The notes beneath the pieces are model-generated. The model ran no database searches, was not told the DNA's origin, and saw only the letters and a program-made list of their open reading frames with translations. 15,805 nt of DNA, from the NCBI GenBank assembly GCA_949935685.1, contig CATLGN010000010.1, positions 1 through 15,805 of the forward strand, read 5' to 3'. Both the position numbers and the translations under genes were made by a program. The stretch is from an uncultured Lachnospiraceae bacterium. GTDB taxonomy: Bacteria; Bacillota; Clostridia; Lachnospirales; Lachnospiraceae. Positions 7,207-14,227 of this stretch are shown here, piece by piece (within the stretch, counting starts at the first letter, position 1; every line of letters begins with the position of its first letter).

Positions 7207-7273
7207 GACCTCATATGAGGTTATAATTTGTCATTCGAGGGGTAGAGCCGCTTCTATGGCTTTCCCTTTTTCT
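7167..7273 (-). ncRNA. Antisense RNA antitoxin (predicted)
   Basis: A predicted RNA of about 107 nt on the minus strand. It runs from the promoter at 7308-7280 (start near 7273) to the U-tract at about 7167. It contains no credible open reading frame with a ribosome site. It would be fully complementary to the 3' part of the toxin mRNA from the stop codon onward, the tail-to-tail arrangement of TxpA/RatA and BsrG/SR4. Its first 35 or so bases copy the toxin mRNA leader rather than complementing it. Exact ends are estimates from promoter and terminator positions. Confidence 0.65.
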
Positions 7274-7279
7274 ATGCTT

Positions 7280-7308
7280 AATATAGCACATTTGGCAGCA
7301 GGATTCAA
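7280..7308 (-). promoter_or_regulatory. Promoter of the antisense RNA
   Basis: On the minus strand: -35 TTGAAT (7308-7303), 17-base spacer and extended -10 TGC-TATATT (7288-7280). It shares AATGTG.GCTATA.T with the toxin promoter. The stretch 7309-7433 to its right, up to CIRCE, holds no gene that I can support. Confidence 0.68.
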
Positions 7309-7433
7309 GAGCCAAACATATGTTTATTGTAATGTGGTTGTGAAAGCTGACGGCTGCCCTCTCATTTTCTTATCAGGCGCTCACCCTCACAAATCCCTAT
7401 TTCATAAACACTTCCTAAAATTTTCAAACAATT

Positions 7434-7460
7434 TTAGCACTCGATACTTGACAGTGCTAA
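7434..7460. promoter_or_regulatory. CIRCE operator (HrcA binding site)
   Basis: TTAGCACTC (7434-7442), 9 bases, then CAGTGCTAA (7452-7460). This matches the CIRCE consensus TTAGCACTC-N9-GAGTGCTAA at 17 of 18 arm positions. HrcA bound here represses in the absence of heat stress. No CtsR heptad (GGTCAAA) was seen, so clpB is HrcA-controlled here. A second palindrome AGTGC-N7-GCACT (7466-7482) uses the same half-site word. Confidence 0.93.
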
Positions 7461-7476
7461 CAACAAGTGCTATATT
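7448..7476 (+). promoter_or_regulatory. Sigma-A promoter of clpB, overlapped by CIRCE
   Basis: -35 TTGACA (7448-7453) lies inside CIRCE. A 17-base spacer leads to an extended -10 TGC-TATATT (7468-7476). HrcA on CIRCE would therefore block polymerase directly. Transcription should begin near 7483, giving a leader of about 100 bases. Confidence 0.9.
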
Positions 7477-7585
7477 GGCACTGTAAAGAAAATTGTTATA
7501 GAAACAGTAGAACAAGCAAACACTAATACGGCACAGGTTTACGGCATATATTGCAGGCCATATGAGCGCAGAAGGAGGTCGGATT

Positions 7586-10171
7586 ATGAATATTTCGAAG
7601 TTTACGCAGAAATCTATGGAAGCAGTGGAAACATGTGAAAAGCTTGCCTATGAATACGGCAATCAGGAAATCGAGCAGGAACATCTTCTGTACAGCCTTC
7701 TTACAATAGAAGACAGTCTGATTCTGAAACTGATCGAGAAAATGGAGATCAATACGCCGCACTTTATGAACCGGGCGAAGCAGGCGCTTGAGAAGCGGGT
7801 TAAGGTGCAGGGCGGGCAGGTCTATATGGGAAAAGATCTGAACAAAGCGCTGATCAGCGCCGAGGACGAGGCGAAGCAGATGGGAGACGAGTATGTGTCC
7901 GTGGAACATCTGTTTCTGACAATGCTGAAATATCCCAATCGGGAGATCAAAGCGATCTGGCAGGAGTACGGCATTACGCGGGAACGGTTTCTGCAGGCAT
8001 TGTCCACAGTCAGGGGCAACCAGCGGGTGACAAGCGACAATCCGGAAGCCACGTATGACACGCTGGAGAAGTACGGGCAGGATCTGGTGGAACGGGCGAG
8101 ACAGCAAAAATTGGATCCGGTGATCGGCAGAGACAATGAGATCCGCAATGTCATCCGGATTCTTTCCCGGAAGACGAAAAACAATCCGGTGCTGATCGGA
8201 GAGCCGGGCGTGGGCAAGACGGCGGTCGTGGAAGGGCTGGCGCAGCGTATCGTTCGCGGCGATGTCCCGCAGGGACTGAAAGATAAGAAAATCTTTGCAC
8301 TGGACATGGGAGCGCTTGTGGCGGGCGCGAAATACCGCGGCGAATTTGAGGAACGTCTGAAAGCGGTGTTGGAGGATGTGAAAAACAGCGACGGACAGAT
8401 TATTCTGTTTATCGACGAGCTGCATACGATCGTGGGCGCAGGCAAGACGGACGGCGCGCTGGATGCCGGCAATATGCTTAAGCCGATGCTGGCAAGAGGC
8501 GAACTGCATTGTATCGGAGCGACGACGCTGGATGAATACCGGCAGTATATTGAAAAGGATGCGGCGCTGGAACGCCGGTTTCAGCCGGTTATGGTGGAGG
8601 AACCCACGGTGGAAGACACCATTTCTATTTTGCGCGGTTTGAAAGAGCGGTATGAAGTGTTCCACGGCGTTAAAATTTTGGACGGCGCGCTGGTGAGCGC
8701 GGCCATTCTTTCGAACCGTTATATTTCGGACCGGTTTCTGCCGGATAAGGCGATTGATCTGGTGGACGAAGCCTGTGCGCTGATCAAGACGGAACTGGAT
8801 TCCATGCCGACGGAGCTGGATGAACTGCAGCGCAGGGTGATGCAGATGGAGATTGAGGAGGCGGCGCTGAAAAAAGAGGACGACCGGCTGAGCCGGGAGC
8901 GTCTGGAAGCTTTGCAGAAAGAGCTGGCCGAACAGAAAGCCGAGTTCCAGAACCGGAAGGCACAGTGGGACAATGAAAAGGCATCCATCGAAAAGCTTTC
9001 CAGGCTGCGGGAAGAGATCGAAGGTCTGAATAATGAAATTCAGATTGCACAGCGGGAAGGCAATCTGGAAAAGGCGGCGGAACTCAGTTACGGAAAACTG
9101 CCCGCTCTGAAAAAACAGTTGGAGATTGAGGAGGAAAATACGAAAAAGCAGGAGCTTTCTCTTGTGCATGAAAATGTATCGGAGGAAGAGATCGCACGGA
9201 TTATATCCCGGTGGACGGGGATTCCGGTTGCCAGACTGACGGAGAGCGAGCGCAATAAGACGTTGCATCTGGATGAAGAACTGCACAGACGGGTTGTGGG
9301 ACAGGACGAAGGCGTGACGAAGGTGACGGAGGCGATTATCCGCTCCAAAGCGGGTATCAAAGATCCGGGCAAGCCGATTGGATCATTCCTTTTCCTGGGA
9401 CCGACCGGCGTGGGGAAAACCGAGCTGGCAAAAGCGCTGGCGGCTGCCCTGTTTGACGACGAAAACAATATGGTGCGTATCGATATGAGCGAATATATGG
9501 AGAAATACGCCGTGTCGAGACTGATCGGAGCGCCTCCCGGATACGTGGGATATGAGGAAGGCGGACAGTTGACCGAAGCGGTCAGAAGAAAACCTTATTC
9601 TGTCGTTCTGTTCGATGAAATCGAAAAAGCGCATCCCGATGTGTTCAATGTGCTGCTGCAGGTACTGGACGACGGCCGCATTACCGATTCACAGGGACGG
9701 ACGGTGGATTTTAAAAACACCATTCTGATTATGACTTCCAATATCGGCGCGCCGTATCTGCTGGAAGGCATTGACGACAACGGCGAGATCCGGGCGCAGG
9801 CGCAGGAACGTGTGATGGAGGAACTGCATGCCTCGTTCCGTCCCGAGTTTCTGAATCGTCTGGATGAGACGATTCTGTTTAAACCGCTGACAAAGGACAA
9901 TATCGGCGGCATTATCCGTCTGATTATGGCGGATCTGAACAGACGGCTGGCGGACCGGGAGCTTTCTGTGACGCTGACGCCGGAGGCGGAACGTTTTATC
10001 GTGGACAATGCCTACGACCCGATATACGGGGCGAGACCGCTGAAACGGTTTATCCAAAAGCATGTGGAGACGCTTTCGGCAAAGCTGATCCTGTCCGATG
10101 CGGTAGCGGGCGGCGATGCCATACGGATCGATGTGAAGGACGGAGCGCTGACTGCGGAAAAGGAAGCGTAA
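7586..10171 (+). CDS. clpB: ATP-dependent protein disaggregase ClpB
   Basis: An 861-residue full-length ClpB, the hexameric AAA+ disaggregase that works with DnaK to recover aggregated proteins in the cytoplasm. Clp N-domain repeats occupy about residues 1-145. The first ATPase domain has Walker A GEPGVGKT (205-212) and Walker B ILFIDE (273-278). A long Glu/Lys/Arg-rich coiled-coil middle domain follows (about 395-520), which separates ClpB from ClpC and ClpA. The second ATPase domain has Walker A GPTGVGKT (605-612) and Walker B VVLFDE (673-678), then the C-terminal small domain. AAGGAGG (7572-7578) fixes ATG 7586; ATG 7562 lies upstream of that site. It is a single-gene unit under HrcA/CIRCE control, ending at the shared terminator. 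Confidence 0.98.
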   Translation: MNISKFTQKSMEAVETCEKLAYEYGNQEIEQEHLLYSLLTIEDSLILKLIEKMEINTPHFMNRAKQALEKRVKVQGGQVYMGKDLNKALISAEDEAKQMGDEYVSVEHLFLTMLKYPNREIKAIWQEYGITRERFLQALSTVRGNQRVTSDNPEATYDTLEKYGQDLVERARQQKLDPVIGRDNEIRNVIRILSRKTKNNPVLIGEPGVGKTAVVEGLAQRIVRGDVPQGLKDKKIFALDMGALVAGAKYRGEFEERLKAVLEDVKNSDGQIILFIDELHTIVGAGKTDGALDAGNMLKPMLARGELHCIGATTLDEYRQYIEKDAALERRFQPVMVEEPTVEDTISILRGLKERYEVFHGVKILDGALVSAAILSNRYISDRFLPDKAIDLVDEACALIKTELDSMPTELDELQRRVMQMEIEEAALKKEDDRLSRERLEALQKELAEQKAEFQNRKAQWDNEKASIEKLSRLREEIEGLNNEIQIAQREGNLEKAAELSYGKLPALKKQLEIEEENTKKQELSLVHENVSEEEIARIISRWTGIPVARLTESERNKTLHLDEELHRRVVGQDEGVTKVTEAIIRSKAGIKDPGKPIGSFLFLGPTGVGKTELAKALAAALFDDENNMVRIDMSEYMEKYAVSRLIGAPPGYVGYEEGGQLTEAVRRKPYSVVLFDEIEKAHPDVFNVLLQVLDDGRITDSQGRTVDFKNTILIMTSNIGAPYLLEGIDDNGEIRAQAQERVMEELHASFRPEFLNRLDETILFKPLTKDNIGGIIRLIMADLNRRLADRELSVTLTPEAERFIVDNAYDPIYGARPLKRFIQKHVETLSAKLILSDAVAGGDAIRIDVKDGALTAEKEA

Positions 10172-10205
10172 TACCGGCGGCCGACACACATTTGGAAACA
10201 AAATT

Positions 10206-10243
10206 GCAGGCCGGGAATCGCGTTTGTGCGATTCCCGGCCTGC
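10206..10243. terminator. Bidirectional terminator between clpB and the convergent HAD gene
   Basis: A perfect 16-bp stem: GCAGGCCGGGAATCGC (10206-10221), loop GTTTGT and the matching arm at 10228-10243. Leftward it is followed by AATTTTGTTT, a usable U-tract for the minus-strand gene. Rightward it is followed by GTTTCAC and a T-run at 10257-10263, so it may stop clpB transcripts less sharply. Confidence 0.85.
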
Positions 10244-10246
10244 GTT

Positions 10247-10867
10247 TCACGGCAGATTTTTTTCCAGTATGTCAGCCGGCGTCTGCAGGGTACAGGGCGC
10301 GTTTACGCGTCCGCGGCTGCCCCATCCGGCCAGTGCGAAATCCACATGTGCGCTTTGTGCGCACATCATGTCATAGTTACTGTCGCCGATGTAGAGAACC
10401 TGATCTTCCGATGCGCCTGTCTGCGCCATATAGTGCAGCAGCGGTTCCGGGTCGGGCTTGTGTTTTTCGGTATCGTCGGCACAGACGACGGTTTCGAAAC
10501 AGCGGCGTATCGGACGCTTTCCGAAATCGCTTTCAAAATGGCTTCGAAGCTGTGAGGTGACAATGCCGAGATGGCAGCCCGTGTCCCGGAGCGTTTCCAC
10601 GACCTGTTCTATGCCGTCAAACAGGCATGTGGTGTGGGACAATTCCTGTAAATACTGAATCCAGATCTTTAACGCATAGGGGACGTCCGGGATGCCAAGC
10701 TGCTGCAGGGCTTCTTCGCCCGGAATTCCCAGAGAAAAAGTCAGCTGCTCGGTTCCCACATGCAGTCCGGTTGTGACATGGATTGTCTTCTGCAGGGAAT
10801 GCAGCACGGCATATTCCGTATCCACCAGTGTTCCGTCAATGTCAAATACGATATGTTGATAGCGCAT
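10247..10867 (-). CDS. HAD-superfamily phosphatase (PpaX/Gph-like)
   Basis: A 206-residue cytoplasmic HAD hydrolase of the subfamily I type, with a helical cap between motifs I and II. Motif I is FDIDGTLVD, with nucleophile D9 and acid D11. Motif II is GIVTSQ, motif III is the lysine of KHKPDPEP, and motif IV is YIGDSNYD. Relatives include pyrophosphatase PpaX and phosphoglycolate phosphatase; the substrate cannot be told from the sequence. AAGGAGG (minus strand, 10879-10873) lies 5 bases before ATG 10867, so the much longer in-frame upstream extension is not translated. It has its own probable promoter at 10938-10910 and lies 73 bases downstream of the araC-type gene on the same strand, so read-through from that gene is possible. 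Confidence 0.88.
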   Translation of the reverse strand: MRYQHIVFDIDGTLVDTEYAVLHSLQKTIHVTTGLHVGTEQLTFSLGIPGEEALQQLGIPDVPYALKIWIQYLQELSHTTCLFDGIEQVVETLRDTGCHLGIVTSQLRSHFESDFGKRPIRRCFETVVCADDTEKHKPDPEPLLHYMAQTGASEDQVLYIGDSNYDMMCAQSAHVDFALAGWGSRGRVNAPCTLQTPADILEKNLP

Positions 10868-10909
10868 AGGTTCCTCCTTATGGCAGAATTTTTGTCGATC
10901 ACTGTATGT

Positions 10910-10938
10910 ATTATAGTGTGGGCAGAATGGCAATTCTA
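10910..10938 (-). promoter_or_regulatory. Probable promoter of the HAD phosphatase gene
   Basis: On the minus strand the -10 is consensus TATAAT (10915-10910). The -35 at 17 bases is weak (TAGAAT, 10938-10933), which suggests activator dependence. Copies of GGCAGAA flank it at 10882-10888 and 10921-10927 on the plus strand, with one inverted at 10945-10951. Confidence 0.5.
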
Positions 10939-10940
10939 TA

Positions 10941-11870
10941 TTATTTCTGCCACGAAATAGCAGTATCCTGCCATTTCCGGCGATATTCCGCAGGCGTCTG
11001 CCCCATACGCTGTCGGAATACTTTGCCGAAATAACTGCCGCTTCCGAGGCCGCAGGACTGGCCGATCTGTGTAATGCTTTCACGGCTTTCCGTCAGCATC
11101 CTGCATGCCTTCTGCAGACGCAGATCGGTGATATATTCCGTGGGCGTGGTGTGGAGCTGCTTTTGAAACAGGCGGAAACATTCCCGGTTGCTGCAGTAGG
11201 CGGATGCGGCGATCTCTGATGCAGAGAGCCTTTCTGTGTAATGTTCATGGATATACGCCAGCATCTGTTTGATGCGGCCGTCCGTTTTGGAGTTGACGCC
11301 GTATCTGCCGGAAGATGCCGCGCGGCATTTTGCGGCTTCCGGCAATCGGAGCCATATCTCTGACAATGCCGCCCGCAGGCGCAGCTCATATCCGTATGCC
11401 GATTCGGAGAGCTGAAAGGATTTCTGCAATATATGAAGGAGCTCACGGTGCGCTTCCACATCGGGAAAGAATGGGATAATCTCCGTTCCCGATGCTGTCA
11501 GAGGCATAATATAGCGCCGGGCAATCCGGCTGTCGTGTTCACCGGCCAGAAAAGAGGGCTCAAAAATATGCAGATATTGCACACATCGCTGTGCTTTGCC
11601 GCTGAGGAGCGTCATATGCAGCACATTACAGTTGACGAGAGCGCCGCTGCCCTCGGGAAATCGCATATTCCCGCCGGGCGTATGGTATTCGAGCGAACCG
11701 TCCCGGATAAAAAACAGTTCCGCGGCAGGATGCCAGTGCCATGGGACAAAAGGCCGGGCGGATCGGCTTAGTTCGCAGCGGCTTGCGATATAAGGAAAAT
11801 CAGGTGTAAAATCCGGCAGCCGTTCTTCGCGGCTACCGCTATGAAGTTCAATCGTTCGTACGGTTTTCAC
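10941..11870 (-). CDS. AraC-family transcriptional regulator with cupin domain
   Basis: A 309-residue regulator. The N-terminal half is a cupin ligand-binding domain with HWHPAAELFF (H45, H47, E51) and a glycine-rich strand turn (HTPGG). The C-terminal ~100 residues carry two helix-turn-helix motifs: SASEIAASAYCSNRECFRLF, and ITQIGQSCGLGSGSYFGKVF followed by GQTPAEYRRK. Such regulators usually activate sugar-use genes. The start is a GTG at 11870 with AGGAG (11882-11878) 7 bases upstream. The in-frame ATG at 11909 lies within the -10 region of the apparent promoter and has no ribosome site; a TTG at 11939 is worse. Targets may be the downstream HAD gene or the divergent fusion gene (inference). 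Confidence 0.87.
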   Translation of the reverse strand: MKTVRTIELHSGSREERLPDFTPDFPYIASRCELSRSARPFVPWHWHPAAELFFIRDGSLEYHTPGGNMRFPEGSGALVNCNVLHMTLLSGKAQRCVQYLHIFEPSFLAGEHDSRIARRYIMPLTASGTEIIPFFPDVEAHRELLHILQKSFQLSESAYGYELRLRAALSEIWLRLPEAAKCRAASSGRYGVNSKTDGRIKQMLAYIHEHYTERLSASEIAASAYCSNRECFRLFQKQLHTTPTEYITDLRLQKACRMLTESRESITQIGQSCGLGSGSYFGKVFRQRMGQTPAEYRRKWQDTAISWQK

Positions 11871-11904
11871 AAGAGCGCTCCTGTTTGGATCATTGTTTAC
11901 GTCA

Positions 11905-11933
11905 ATCATACGACAGCCCGGCAAAATCGGCAA
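11905..11933 (-). promoter_or_regulatory. Promoter of the araC-type gene
   Basis: On the minus strand: -35 TTGCCG (11933-11928), 17-base spacer and -10 TATGAT (11910-11905). The expected start near 11898 leaves a leader of about 28 bases before GTG 11870. It is back to back with the plus-strand promoter, with 7 bases between the two -35 boxes. Confidence 0.6.
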
Positions 11934-11940
11934 GGACAAG

Positions 11941-11969
11941 ATGACATTCCGTGGGATAAATGCTATAAT
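11941..11969 (+). promoter_or_regulatory. Promoter of the HAD-CPBP fusion gene
   Basis: -35 ATGACA (11941-11946), 17-base spacer and extended -10 TGC-TATAAT (11961-11969). Transcription should start near 11976, giving a leader of about 134 bases. Confidence 0.82.
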
Positions 11970-11977
11970 ATGCGTAC

Positions 11978-12040
11978 CGGGCAGAGTCAGATAAAGGAAG
12001 CGAACACCGGAAAATCTTTGATTTTCCCGGGTTCTGCCCG
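11978..12040 (+). promoter_or_regulatory. Structured 5' leader of unknown class
   Basis: The outer stem pairs CGGGCAGA (11978-11985) with TCTGCCCG (12033-12040). The inner hairpin is GGAAAATC (12009-12016), loop TTT, GATTTTCC (12020-12027), extended by CC/GG around a one-base bulge. A further possible stem, GCGCTT with AAGCGC, lies at about 12043-12082. The fold sits at the very 5' end of the mRNA. It has no U-tract, so it is not a simple terminator. I could not match it to a known riboswitch consensus by eye. Confidence 0.5.
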
Positions 12041-12109
12041 CAGGCGCTTGGTATCCGCAACGGACTGCTATGGGAAAGCGCTTCTATCATTACGAGAAAG
12101 GGAACCGCT

Positions 12110-13606
12110 ATGTTTCAGTATATACTTTTCGATCTGGACGGAACTCTGACCGATCCGGCAGAAGGCATTACCAAAAGCGTGCAGTTTGCACTGAGCCGGC
12201 AGGGAATCCGGGAAACGGATCTGCGTAAGCTGGAGCCGTTTATCGGGCCGCCGCTTTGTGACAGCTTTATGGAATTTTACCATTTGACACAGGAACAGGC
12301 GGCAATGGCCGTTGCGGATTACCGAAAACGGTTTGCGCCTGTCGGGATATTTGAAAATAAGATATATCCCGGCGTCGCTGACATGCTAAAGCATCTGAAG
12401 GCGGCAGGTATCCGGCTGGCGGTGGCATCGAGCAAACCGGAGGAGTTTGTCATCAGGATTCTGGAGCATTTTGGGATTGACGCCTGCTTTGATGTGATTG
12501 TGGGCAGCAATATGGACGGCAGCCGCAGTGAGAAGGAAGAAGTGGTGGAGGAAGCGCTGCGCAGGCTCGGAGCGCGCAAGGGCCGCGGCGCTATGGTAGG
12601 GGACCGCAAATTTGACATACAGGGCGGGAAGCGACACGGCCTTACAACGGTGGGCGTTTCTTTCGGATATGCCGGAAAGGGAGAACTGGAGGCGGCCGGA
12701 GCGGATTATATTGCAAAATCGGTCGGCGATCTGGAAAAGTTTCTGCTGCGGAATCAGGCAGACAACGGAAAAAAAGCCGCGGTCCCAGGGAAAAAAGAGG
12801 AACGCCCGAGCGGCATCGGTTATTATGCACAGAGCACATGGTACATTATGTTTCCGTTTCTTGTCTGGTATCTGGCCGGCAATGCCTGCTATATACTGGT
12901 CATAACGATACTGCGTCTGGTATCGCAGACCGTTTTTTCCTTTGCCTGGCTGTATGAGAACAGCCTTGTATTGGCAAATGTGGCGAAGGCGTGCTCCATG
13001 TTGGCGGGAGCGGGGGCGTTGATACCGCTGTTTTGCAAAGAGCGGACCGGTTGGAAGTCCCGGACGCGGGCCTCGTATCCGGTAATGGGGATATTGGCGG
13101 TTTCGTCTGCGCTGGGTGTGAATATTTTGTTTGCCTTTCTGAAGATTGCGGCGATGTCTGCGGGTTACTATGAGACAGAGCAGATGCAGTACCAGATTGC
13201 GTTTCCGGCCGGCCTTGTCCTGTATGGCGTGATCTCTCCGTTGGCAGAGGAGCTGCTGTTTCGCGGACTGATCTATAACCGCATGAAGCGGTATTTTTCT
13301 CTGGTCACTTCGGGGATTGCTTCGGCGGCGCTGTTCGGCGTTTATCATGGCAATTTGGTGCAAGCCGTGTATGGCATGCTGATGGGGATGCTGTTGACCT
13401 ATGCCTATGAAATGACCGGAAACTTTGCGATACCGGTGATGATGCACGGCCTTGCGAATGTCTGTGTTTTTACCGCCGCGTATTACCCGGAAGCCGGGGC
13501 GGCGATCAATACGCCGCTTTTTTGCGTGATATTTCTGGCTGTCTCCGTGTGCTGTCTCGTTGTGGTGCACAGGGGGATCCCGGTGGCCGTCCGCCGGAAC
13601 GATTAG
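12110..13606 (+). CDS. HAD phosphatase - CPBP intramembrane protease fusion
   Basis: A 498-residue two-domain protein read in one uninterrupted frame. Residues 1-~212 are a Gph-type HAD phosphatase, with motif I FDLDGTLTD (D8, D10), ASSKPE, SRSEKEEV and MVGDRKFD (D165). A basic linker follows (about 213-240). The remainder is a multi-helix membrane domain of the CPBP/Rce1-like type II CAAX protease family with all three active-site motifs: EELLFR (380-385), H413 (GVYHGN) and HGLAN (H446, N450). CPBP proteins cut peptides within the membrane or give bacteriocin immunity. HAD enzymes remove phosphate in the cytosol. Fusing them is unusual and suggests a membrane-tethered phosphatase or a coupled regulator. 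ATG 12110 follows AAAGGGAA. It has its own promoter and folded leader. Confidence 0.88.
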   Translation: MFQYILFDLDGTLTDPAEGITKSVQFALSRQGIRETDLRKLEPFIGPPLCDSFMEFYHLTQEQAAMAVADYRKRFAPVGIFENKIYPGVADMLKHLKAAGIRLAVASSKPEEFVIRILEHFGIDACFDVIVGSNMDGSRSEKEEVVEEALRRLGARKGRGAMVGDRKFDIQGGKRHGLTTVGVSFGYAGKGELEAAGADYIAKSVGDLEKFLLRNQADNGKKAAVPGKKEERPSGIGYYAQSTWYIMFPFLVWYLAGNACYILVITILRLVSQTVFSFAWLYENSLVLANVAKACSMLAGAGALIPLFCKERTGWKSRTRASYPVMGILAVSSALGVNILFAFLKIAAMSAGYYETEQMQYQIAFPAGLVLYGVISPLAEELLFRGLIYNRMKRYFSLVTSGIASAALFGVYHGNLVQAVYGMLMGMLLTYAYEMTGNFAIPVMMHGLANVCVFTAAYYPEAGAAINTPLFCVIFLAVSVCCLVVVHRGIPVAVRRND

Positions 13607-13676
13607 CTGTTACAGACAAAACCATGGATTATCTGTATTCAGAATGAAAAGCCCGCGATTAAATTTTTTTCTCCCA

Positions 13677-13705
13677 TTGACAAGAAGGGAAATCCGTGTT
13701 ATTAT
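13677..13705 (+). promoter_or_regulatory. Promoter of the marR-type gene
   Basis: -35 TTGACA (13677-13682), 17-base spacer and -10 TATTAT (13700-13705). The -10 runs into the palindromic operator at 13704. The gap 13607-13676 has a T-run (13664-13670) but no convincing hairpin. Confidence 0.85.
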
Positions 13706-13724
13706 TGCTAACAGAGTTAGCAAT
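13704..13724. promoter_or_regulatory. MarR-type operator (autoregulatory)
   Basis: A perfect inverted repeat: ATTGCTAAC (13704-13712), AGA, GTTAGCAAT (13716-13724). It overlaps the end of the -10 and the likely start of transcription, so a bound dimer would block the promoter. Size and symmetry fit a MarR dimer site. Confidence 0.8.
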
Positions 13725-13745
13725 TAAGGGAGGAGATCGCGTTCC

Positions 13746-14171
13746 ATGGACTACACCCAACTGGCGATACAGCTCATTGACATGCGCGCCACCGCGCCGC
13801 AGATTAAGATGGAGCGGACTATGTCCCAAATTGCAAGGGGCGAGGTTCTGGCATTAAATTATCTTGCGGCAAATGGAAACCGGGCATACCCTAAAGACAT
13901 GAGCCGGGCGTTGATGCTGACCACGGCGAGGGTTGCAACTATGCTGAAATCCCTGGAGGAGCAAGGCATGGTGACACGGACCCCCGACCCGGCGGACAGC
14001 CGACAGGTCATTGTCAGCTTGACAGAAAAGGGGATTACCATAGTGGAAGAACGCAGGACCGGACTGATCCATTCGGTGTCAAAGATGCTGGAAGCGCTGG
14101 GCGAGGAGGACGCGAAAGCCTACGTCCGCATCCAGGCCAAGCTGATTGAAATGGGTGATATTTGGCGGTGA
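13746..14171 (+). CDS. MarR-family transcriptional regulator
   Basis: A 141-residue winged helix-turn-helix protein. The DNA-binding core is PKDMSRALMLTTARVATML (about residues 49-67), followed by the family wing DPADSRQVIVSLTEKG (about 80-95). Helices at both ends would form the dimer. MarR proteins usually repress efflux or stress genes until a small ligand binds. The perfect palindrome on its promoter points to autorepression. ATG 13746 lies 11 bases after GGGAGGAG (13728-13734), a little long but the only good start. It is followed 112 bases later by an ABC exporter gene beyond a terminator. Codons here favour C endings (CCC, ACC, GAC) more than those of the genes upstream. Confidence 0.9.
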   Translation: MDYTQLAIQLIDMRATAPQIKMERTMSQIARGEVLALNYLAANGNRAYPKDMSRALMLTTARVATMLKSLEEQGMVTRTPDPADSRQVIVSLTEKGITIVEERRTGLIHSVSKMLEALGEEDAKAYVRIQAKLIEMGDIWR

Positions 14172-14203
14172 CGTCCCGAAAAGACAATCGAATAATTAAG
14201 GCG

Positions 14204-14223
14204 CTATAGATTTCTATCTATAG
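14204..14223. promoter_or_regulatory. Palindrome upstream of the ABC operon
   Basis: CTATAGAT (14204-14211), TTCT, ATCTATAG (14216-14223), a perfect 8-bp inverted repeat directly before the terminator stem. It could be an operator over a weak promoter (AAGACA 14181-14186, TATAGA 14205-14210, 18-base spacer) or an RNA hairpin that acts with the terminator. The sequence does not decide between these. Confidence 0.45.
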
Positions 14224-14227
14224 AGAT

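Larger units (their letters stand above)
6993..7266. repeat. Long inverted repeat framing the toxin gene
   Basis: The left arm is GGGAAA (6993-6998), CCATAGA (6999-7005) and GCGGCTTTACCCCTC (7013-7027). The right arm, read on the plus strand, is GAGGGGTAGAGCCGC (7237-7251), TCTATGG (7253-7259) and TTTCCC (7261-7266). As RNA the arms give 28 pairs, one of them a G-U, with a 7-base bulge on the left and single extra bases on the right. The arms extend the similarity of the two opposed promoters, so the toxin mRNA and the antisense RNA begin with nearly the same 5' sequence. Confidence 0.8.

Noticed and set aside
6993..7266. The inverted repeat as the ends of a small mobile element (MITE)
   Set aside because: The arms coincide with transcript starts and opposed promoters, no target-site duplication was seen, and the enclosed peptide fits a toxin better. 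A second copy elsewhere in the genome would reopen this.
7523..9286. A 587-codon minus-strand frame opposite clpB
   Set aside because: Same reason: it mirrors ClpB codons, has no ribosome site or promoter, and shows no recognisable domain.
12386..13570. A 394-codon minus-strand frame opposite the HAD-CPBP gene
   Set aside because: The plus-strand frame has all HAD and CPBP motifs; the minus frame is a compositional shadow.
13607..13676. Possible terminator after the HAD-CPBP gene (T-run at 13664-13670)
   Set aside because: No stem of useful length precedes the T-run.
6938..14194. A shared 12-base word GACAATCGAATA at 6938-6949 and 14183-14194
   Set aside because: A 12-base match is expected by chance in a window of this size. 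The flanks differ and there is no common function in view.
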